Shown piece after piece: positions 59,901 through 64,000 of a DNA stretch of 64,000 nucleotides. The translations under genes and the position numbers were made by a program. The stretch spans positions 12,344,431 through 12,408,430 of the forward strand of contig CM019708.1 of NCBI GenBank assembly GCA_009760885.1. Direction: 5' to 3'. This DNA is from Achatina immaculata. Its lineage: Eukaryota; Mollusca; Gastropoda; Stylommatophora; Achatinidae. Position 1 is the first letter of the stretch. Each line of letters opens with the position of its first letter. The notes under the pieces are model-generated. The model had not been told where the DNA came from. It did not search any database and worked only from the letters and a program-made list of their open reading frames with translations.

Positions 59901-62900
59901 GTAAATCAGCAATGTACATTATTTTCAAGTCTGAATGGAAGTATGGCTCACAATTATTATGGATTACTCTCAGTCTTATCAAACTGTCCAGAAATATACA
60001 ATTTTCAAAACCAGTGTTCTGGTGATGGAAGTGGTGATGCTGCCATTAGAACCATAAGCGTGCCTACCTTAGGGCTAGAGATCTGGCTTGTGATCTCATC
60101 TTCCTATCCACAAGGTGAGGACTGCCTTCATCAAGTCTGTCAATGTGTTCTTGTCTGGGTGGTGGATGTCTTGACAAGAACACACGAACCACTCCAAGCC
60201 ACTCTTTTTTTTACCAGAACATGAAAAGAGGAAGGAAGGCAGGGATTTAAAAAAAAAAAAAGAGCCAAAACATTTTTTAAAGTGAGAACTGCTTTCCTAT
60301 AATCAAATTATGTCCCTTAGAGTTGATTTAAAAAAAAAAATTTACTTTCAACAATTATGTCCTGTTACCAGCCCCTCTGTTACCAGCCTCCCTGTTACCA
60401 GCCCCTCTGTTACCAGCCTCCCTGTTACCAGCCCCCTGTTACCAGCCCCCTGTTACTAGCCCCTCTGTTACCAGCCCCCTGTTACCAGCCCCCTGTTACC
60501 AGCCCCCTGTTACCAGCCCCTCTGTTACCAGCCTCCCTGTTACCAGCCCCCTGTTACCACCCCCCTGTTACCAGCCCCCTGTTACCAGCCTCCCTGTTAC
60601 CAGCCCCCTGTTACCAGCCCCCTGTTACTAGCCCCTCTGTTACCAGCCCCCTGTTACCAGCCTCCCTGTTACCAGCCCCTCTGTTACCAGCCCCTCTGTT
60701 ACCAGCCCCCTGTTACCAGCCCCTCTGTTACCAGCCCCCTTGTTACCAGCCCCCTTGTTACCAGCCTCCCTGTTACCAGCCCCCTTGTTACCAGCCTCCC
60801 TGTTACCAGCCCCCTGTTACCAGCCCCTCTGTTACCAACCCCCTGTTACCAGCCCCCTGTTACCAGCCCCCTGTTACCAGCCCCCTGTTATCAGCCCCTC
60901 TGTTACCAGCCCCCTTGTTACCAACCCCCTGTTACCAGCCCCTCTGTTACCAGCCCCTCTGTTACCAGCCTCCTGTTACCAGCCTCCCTGTTACCAGCCT
61001 CCCTGTTACCGGCCCCCCTGTTACCAGTCCCTCTGTTACCAACCCCCTGTTACCAGCCTCCCTGTTACCAGCCCTCTTGTTACCAGCCCCTCTGTTACCA
61101 ACCCCCTGTTACCAGCCTCCCTGTTACCAGCCTCCCTGTTACCAGCCCCCTTGTTACCAACCCCCTGTTACCAGCCCCCTTGTTACCAGCCCCCTGTTAC
61201 CAGCCTCTCTGTTACCAGCCTCCCTGTTACCAGCCCCCCTGTTACCAGCCCCCCTGTTACCAGCCCCTCTGTTACCAGCCCCTCTGTTACCAGCCTCCAT
61301 GTTACCAGCTCCTCCGTTACCAGCCTCCCTGTTACCAGCCCCTCTGTTACCAGCCTCCCTGTTACGAGACCCCTTGTTACCAGCCTCCCTGTTATCAGCC
61401 TCCCTGTTACCAGCCCTTCTGTTACCAGCCTCCCTGTTATGAGACCCCTTGTTACCAGCCTCCCTGTTACGAGACACCTTGTTACCAGCCTCCCTGTTAT
61501 CAGCCTCCCTGTTACCAGCCCTTCTGTTACCAGCCTCCCTGTTACGAGACCCCTTGTTACCAGCCCCCCTGTTACCAGCCTCCCTGTTACCAGCCCCTCT
61601 GTTACCAGCCTCCCTGTTACGAGACCCCTTGTTACCAGCCCCCCTGTTACCAGCCTCCCTGTTACCAGCCCTTCTGTTACCAGCCTCCCTGTTACCAGCC
61701 TCCCTGTTACCAGCCTCCCTGTTACCAGCCCCTCTGTTACTAGCCTCCCTGTTACCAGCCCCTCTGTTACCAGCCTCCATGTTACCAGCCCTTCTGTTAC
61801 CAGCCTCCCTGTTACCAGCCTCCCTGTTACCAGCCTCCCTGTTATCAGCCTCCCTGTTACCAGTCCCTCTGTTACCAGCCTCCCTGTTACCAGCCCCTCT
61901 GTTACTAGCCTCCCTGTTACCAGCCCCTCTGTTACCAGCCTCCATGTTACCAGCCCTTCTGTTACCAGCCTCCCTGTTACCAGCCTCCCTGTTACCAGCC
62001 TCCCTGTTATCAGCCTCCCTGTTACCAGTCCCTCTGTTACCAGCCTCCCTGTTACCAGCCCCTCTGTTACTAGCCTCCCTGTTACCAGCCCCTCTGTTAC
62101 CAGCCTCCCTGTTACCAGCCCTTCTGTTACCAGCCTCCCTGTTACCAGCCTCCCTGTTACCAGCCCCTCTGTTACTAGCCTCCCTGTTACCAGCCCTTCT
62201 GTTACCAGCCTCCCTGTTACCAGCCTCCCTGTTACCAGCCTCCCTGTTACCAGTCCCTCTGTTACCAGCCCCTCTGTTACCAGCCTCCCTGTTACCAGTC
62301 CCTCTGTTACCAGCCCCTCTGTTACCAGCCTCCCTGTTACCAGCCCTTCTGTTACCAGCCTCCCTGTTACCAGTCCCTCTGTTACCTATAGCACTGCCTT
62401 ATGAGTCTCACTGAGCAATGGTTCTCAGAGTGTAGACTCTGACCAATAAGGATGGGCTAAAGGGCTAATCACTTGTGCACACGACAATGAACCATTCAAA
62501 AACCTCTGATGAGTGCAAATAATATCACAGATACAGACAGCTGACTGACCAATCAAATAAAGTTACTGTAAAAAGATGACATATTTGGGAAAAAAAGGAT
62601 GGCCTATTACCTGGTGGCATACAGACTAGGCTCTCTCTGGCCTGAGGTGACAGGTTGTAGAGTGACACAGCAGATGCTGACAGGTCAGGTTCGATGGTGC
62701 ATCTCTGGAGCAGAGACTCGGGTATGAATTTAAGGACTTTCTTGTACCAAATAAGGGCCTGAAGATATCAAAATGGACAAAGAATATTTGGGTGTTAACT
62801 CTTTCTTCTGGTCTGTTTATGATTTCTTCGACAAATTTTGCCATTCCAAACCAGTGCAAACATTTTTGTCACTCTTACTCCAGCAGATGTCACAAAATCA

Positions 62901-64000
62901 ACATCTTTGTTCTTCTACCCACTGATAATGACGATGATGACAGTGATGATAGATGATGATAATTGCATAAAACTATGCATTATCCATACTTTCAAAAACA
63001 GTGGTTCCTAAAACTGCAGTACCAGCCCTTGAGGCCACTGTTAACATCCACGAGGGCAGTAACGGAAAAAGGAGCAGGTAGAGTGCATCAGTTCCCAACT
63101 GGGGTGTGTGTATGGGTGGGAGGGTCCCAACTGGGGTGTGTGTATGGGTGGGAGGGGGAATGTGACCTAGAAACTAAGAGGGTGGTAGCCTGAAAAAAAG
63201 TTTGTGAGCAACCAGTCTAAAATAACCTGAACATGGGAGATAACCAAAATAAAATGGCCAAACTGACCTCACTCCATACAACTGCCCAACAAAGATTCTG
63301 AAAATTATCTTCTCACAGATCATAAGTAACAGAGACAGATCTGCTCAAAGAAAATTTAAAAACAACGTGCATATAATTTTAGCAAAAGTGTGCTGGAAAT
63401 GGATTACTCATGCACTTTGAAAAGACCTCATTATTAACTCTTTCTATATTTAAATAAAAATACAAACTAGAAAACTCAGTATTCTAAATGGTCATATATG
63501 CATATAAATACATAAACTACTAAGAAAGGATCAATCTTTGCAGATATAAGTGAACATTTAAGTTATTTGGGAATATGAACCTTTCAATTTTTAAACAAAA
63601 TGTATAAACTATAGCAACTGTTCCCACAGTGGGGATAGCACTCTTTCTGGTGTGAGGGAAAAGGGAATGGCAGGGGATTACAAAAACTGAGCAAAAAAAT
63701 TGTGTGTTGTGTGTGTAGGGGGGTGGGGGGGGTTATAAGGTAGTGGTAGCCTGGGAGGTGAGAGGCCAGCAGCCTGAAAAGGTCTGAGAACCACTGAACT
63801 AGATGGAAAATCAACATGTGATGTTTATATAAAACAAATTTCCCAAGGAAGGTCATTCTTTTCAACATTCCTAAACTGGAAAAAAAAATACTAGGAAAAA
63901 AAAAACCCAACCTTTTCAAAGAGCAGGTGAAAGATGTGGATGCTAACATATAGCTGCTGAAGCTGCTGCAGCTGTGTTGCAAAAGGCTGAATACTTGTGT
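44938..64000 (-). CDS. Large serine-rich protein, unrecognised; 8 exons, 5' end outside window
   Basis: Exons in transcript order: 64000-63912 (partial), 62758-62611, 60203-60068, 58592-56178, 54183-54102, 50999-50789, 45891-45796, 44969-44938. Intron phases are 0, 1, 2, 2, 0, 1, 1 and agree at every junction, giving 1068 codons plus TAA. The start of the gene lies beyond 64000. The first three exons look helical and globular (LFEK|ALIWYKKVLKFIP resembles a TPR-type helix, not enough to call a domain). The rest is Ser/Lys/Asp-rich, low in hydrophobics and probably disordered. It has RRYST and RSKSVDF motifs of the kind bound by basophilic kinases or 14-3-3, and acidic patches (FKIDVDFDDDYQALEDL, SFDEEEEDD). 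It ends DQPLTDPELY. I know no named family for it. Introns hold minisatellites, LINEs, SINEs, a mariner and a Penelope-like remnant. Confidence 0.85.
44970..45795 (-). other. Large gene, last intron
   Basis: Donor GTAAGC; no element recognised in the 826 bp. Confidence 0.6.
45796..45891 (-). CDS. Large gene, exon before last
   Basis: Acceptor GTGTTTGTAG, donor AGAAG|GTAAGC. Encodes WRKLSISSTDSGAKTQWSKE and TSVKTKNTVVE; phase 1 in and out. Confidence 0.85.
46370..46540. repeat. ~43 bp tandem repeat, ~4 copies
   Basis: CTCAACTTTGGTTTATGAGA plus CCCTTACTACTGAGGAATACTGA, the last copy shortened. Lies in an intron of the large gene. Confidence 0.85.
46580..46870 (+). repeat. Interspersed repeat family E copy
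   Basis: TTTGCAGCCGATGTGGTGAAGG, TTAGCCAGGCCAGGCCTG and GAGGTGGGACAGGGTCTTGG match the 19.5-kb copy. Intronic. Confidence 0.7.
47130..47587 (+). mobile_element. 5'-truncated LINE in intron, 458 bp
   Basis: Plus strand: MYQSEMWSTTKKDEQQLQIF, ENKILRIIFGLIKD, LKLNRLRWLGHVERMEENRQ, then a degraded GRP-type tail and WER-like end, the pattern of a LINE C terminus. A perfect 13-bp duplication, AGTAGTCATGTAA, flanks it (47117-47129 and 47588-47600). Confidence 0.85.
48290..48538. repeat. 66-bp tandem repeat derived from mariner
   Basis: About 3.6 copies, 66-bp period (AAACAGAGAACTGATAGG at 48301, 48367, 48433, 48499). On the minus strand each copy encodes the PP-N-C-P-D-L region of the mariner third catalytic motif. 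Period is 22 codons. Confidence 0.9.
48803..49902. repeat. 38-bp minisatellite derived from mariner, ~29 copies
   Basis: The unit contains AAGGACTGTTGTTTGGTGAA and CTCGAGTGCTACCACCAT. On the minus strand one unit reads TKQQSLWW then CACTCGAGTTCACC (HSSSP), matching the transposase linker after the first catalytic Asp. The first and last copies continue directly into flanking transposase sequence (SDPE on one side, KNFKTQKSAG on the other). Confidence 0.92.
50789..50999 (-). CDS. Large gene, acidic exon
   Basis: Acceptor CCCTTCACAAG, donor AGAGAG|GTAGGT; phase 0 in, 1 out. Encodes QEEEVRRRQELEVDSDISFD, then EEEEDD, LSHTTSLDNGYGSWASKLIC and TAADVDYLPER. The longest open exon of the gene's 3' part. 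Confidence 0.88.
51035..51295 (-). mobile_element. SINE-A copy
   Basis: Reverse complement shows a tRNA-like head with a GGGTTTGAATCC box (51231-51242), CACCCAGCTGTAGAAATAGG, CTTCTTCTGGAGTTGGGG and TGATGCTGACCATATCACCC. The clearest SINE-A copy. Intronic in the large gene. Confidence 0.8.
51660..52375 (+). mobile_element. LINE C-terminal fragment, interrupted
   Basis: Plus strand: KITTAKMKYLRRMLNVIRRD, QVRNDIRAKPGITPDLHYIQ and KRAKWFSQVT, then after a stop RIAGNRGRGHSSKR. It resumes at 52302 with WRWREKITETL. LINE family A interrupts it. Confidence 0.7.
52030..52301 (-). mobile_element. 5'-truncated LINE family A nested in another LINE
   Basis: Minus strand: MMRRNDQRIPKQAIRWNTTG, QRKRGRPRETLKRTLLREAK and EVERPAEDRKNWRTTLRALC, then TGTGACGTTTAACGG and an ATAAGATATAAGATAAG tail. 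Only the 5-bp GAGAT is shared at both flanks, so the duplication is uncertain. Confidence 0.8.
52595..52750. repeat. ~34 bp tandem repeat, ~4 copies
   Basis: AGCAATGTACAGGTAGCTGA plus AAAAGATGTCAGGAC, with small changes. Confidence 0.8.
52785..53025 (+). repeat. Interspersed repeat family E copy
   Basis: TTTGCAGCTGATGCTGTAGAGA, GCTTCTTTAGCAGACTCCAC and CCTGCCCTATTAGCCAGGC match the 19.5-kb copy. Confidence 0.7.
53140..53675. repeat. 41-bp minisatellite, ~13 copies
   Basis: The unit contains ACTGTTCATGATACACACTC and CCACCATTGTTTGTAAACCAC. Intronic (large gene). Confidence 0.93.
54102..54183 (-). CDS. Large gene, short helical exon
   Basis: Acceptor CTCACTTCTTTCCAG, donor TTGAG|GTTGGT; phase 2 in, 0 out. 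Encodes LTIEADQEYLSQEEVADSLR and KTQKILE, amphipathic and likely helical. Confidence 0.88.
54330..54600 (+). mobile_element. tRNA-derived SINE-like element
   Basis: Head TGGTGGCTCAGTGGTTAAGT (A-box-like) and TTGGTTCAAATCTCACCAGG (B-box-like, 54372-54391). The body differs from SINE-A. Intronic. Confidence 0.65.
54640..55480 (+). mobile_element. Penelope-like retroelement 3' end (GIY-YIG)
   Basis: The plus strand at 54700-54956 encodes a GIY-YIG endonuclease core: LKYIGETGLWLGDRFRQHLN, then VAKHFCLGNHRG, SRRVLEQCLIFQTGCLHPAG, ending INNVFSFL. The order YIGETG, R, H, HF-x-x-x-NH, E and N agrees with the C-terminal nuclease of Penelope-like elements. The RT is absent. A pyrimidine-rich 3' region follows, with a hairpin GGCTCATGCC (55415-55424) and GAAA. 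Confidence 0.75.
56178..58592 (-). CDS. Large gene, 2.4-kb main exon
   Basis: 2415 bp, phase 2 in and out, encoding 804 full codons without interruption. A good acceptor (TTTCATCTAATTTCAG) lies inside the open frame; an ATG at 58636 is two codons after an in-frame stop and probably lies in the intron. Donor GACAG|GTAATA. It begins LRLVHRVLTSTRLPQKLVLA, then a long Ser/Lys/Gln-rich, presumably disordered chain with RRYSTKGMLRSKSVDFNFNS near the first fifth and KIDVDFDDDYQALEDLEMLQ near the end. No conserved domain recognised. Confidence 0.93.
58746..59300. repeat. 30-bp minisatellite, ~18 copies
   Basis: GAGCTTTTAACTAGGAGCAG plus GTCTGAGAAT; variants GTGCAG and TTTCAACT. It lies in the large gene's intron, about 155 bp from the main exon's acceptor. 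A run of about 15 G is at 58646-58660. Confidence 0.94.
60068..60203 (-). CDS. Large gene, exon found by phase logic
   Basis: Between the 62.6-kb exon (ends phase 1) and the main exon (enters phase 2) an exon of phase 1 to 2 is required. This is the only candidate I found: open over 136 bp, donor CTAAG|GTAGGC. It encodes EWLGVVRVFLSRHPPPRQEH, then RLDEGSPHLVDRKMRSQARS. The acceptor (AAAAAAAAG|AG) has a poor pyrimidine tract adjacent, though CTTCCTCTTTTC lies about 20 bp upstream; another possible AG, GGAG|TGGTTCG, keeps the frame. Confidence 0.72.
60357..62390. repeat. 2-kb minisatellite, 14-15 bp unit CTGTTACCAGCC(n)
   Basis: More than 130 copies of CTGTTACCAG separated by 4-6 pyrimidines (CCCC, CCTCC, CCCCT, CCCTT). 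Right of about 61200 the copies form longer patterns that repeat (e.g. blocks starting at 61742 and 61904, 162 bp apart, nearly identical), so a higher-order structure exists. All open frames here (up to 554 aa) are repeat artefacts. It fills most of an intron of the large gene. Confidence 0.96.
62611..62758 (-). CDS. Large gene, exon 2 of the visible part
   Basis: Acceptor TGATATCTTCAG, donor CACCAG|GTAATA; phase 0 in, 1 out. Encodes ALIWYKKVLKFIPESLLQRC, TIEPDLSASAVSLYNLSPQA and RESLVCMPP. Confidence 0.9.
63082..63160. repeat. 34-bp direct repeat, two copies
   Basis: CCCAACTGGGGTGTGTGTAT plus GGGTGGGAGG twice, probably within a hAT-like MITE remnant whose left end is CAGTTCCCAACTGGGG. Confidence 0.7.
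63615..63796. mobile_element. hAT-type MITE remnant, 182 bp
   Basis: The right end (reverse complement CAGTGGTTCTCAGACC) is a typical hAT terminus. The left end CAACTGTTCCCACAGTGG matches it imperfectly. Flanking words AACTATAG and AACTAGAT match partly. Intronic. Confidence 0.5.
63912..64000 (-). CDS. Large gene, partial exon at window edge
   Basis: Open to the window end. Donor AAAAG|GTTGGG; ends in phase 0. Encodes QPFATQLQQLQQLYVSIHIF and HLLFEK. The acceptor is outside or not identifiable. Confidence 0.75.

Noticed and set aside
60357..62414. Open frames up to 554 aa rich in Pro, Val, Thr, Ser or Leu on both strands
   Set aside because: They are all readings of one 14-15 bp repeat; the array lies within an intron of the minus-strand gene and has no codon bias or splice support.

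Overview
The window is eukaryotic genomic DNA: genes are split by GT-AG introns, there are many LINE, SINE and DNA-transposon copies, and tandem repeats are unusually abundant. A well-conserved metazoan RPL32 gene and the mix of RNase H LINEs, Penelope-like, mariner, hAT and TTAA-flanked elements fit an invertebrate. A marine mollusc is my best guess, but that is inference only.

Two host genes can be supported, both on the minus strand. RPL32 lies at 30316-34777, with three coding exons (134 aa) and a short 5'-UTR exon that starts with a pyrimidine tract. A large, mostly disordered serine-rich protein that I do not recognise runs from beyond 64000 to 44938. I assembled eight exons by hand. 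All splice phases agree (0, 1, 2, 2, 0, 1, 1) and they give 1068 codons plus a stop in the visible part. Most lines of long open frame elsewhere are tandem repeats whose unit length is a multiple of three.

Layout. 0-4.1 kb: a LINE scrap and two minisatellites, one split by a LINE insertion. 4.5-7.15 kb: a composite minisatellite whose unit shortens from 33 to 26 bp. 7.56-10.07 kb: a 46-48 bp array split by a 5'-truncated RT-RNase H LINE with a 12-bp target-site duplication. 10.66-13.44 kb: two 33-bp arrays around two further tandem repeats. 14.37-17.35 kb: 46-bp and 44-bp arrays, a LINE 3' end and a tRNA-like SINE. 17.8-28.5 kb: interspersed repeats, Penelope-like 3' ends and a hAT MITE. 28.99-36.7 kb: RPL32 flanked on both sides by copies of one LINE family, each interrupted by a copy of one TTAA-flanked (piggyBac-like) element. 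37.4-44.63 kb: small LINEs, a mariner and a hAT element holding a LINE RNase H fragment. 44.9-64 kb: the large gene.

The most striking observation is at 48071-50546. A decayed mariner transposase lies in an intron of the large gene. Two separate stretches of its coding sequence have expanded in place into a 38-bp array of about 29 copies and a 66-bp array of about 3.6 copies. Most introns of this gene carry their own unrelated minisatellite. The largest (2 kb) would transcribe as well over 100 repeated CUG-GUAA-CAG mini-hairpins separated by G runs.
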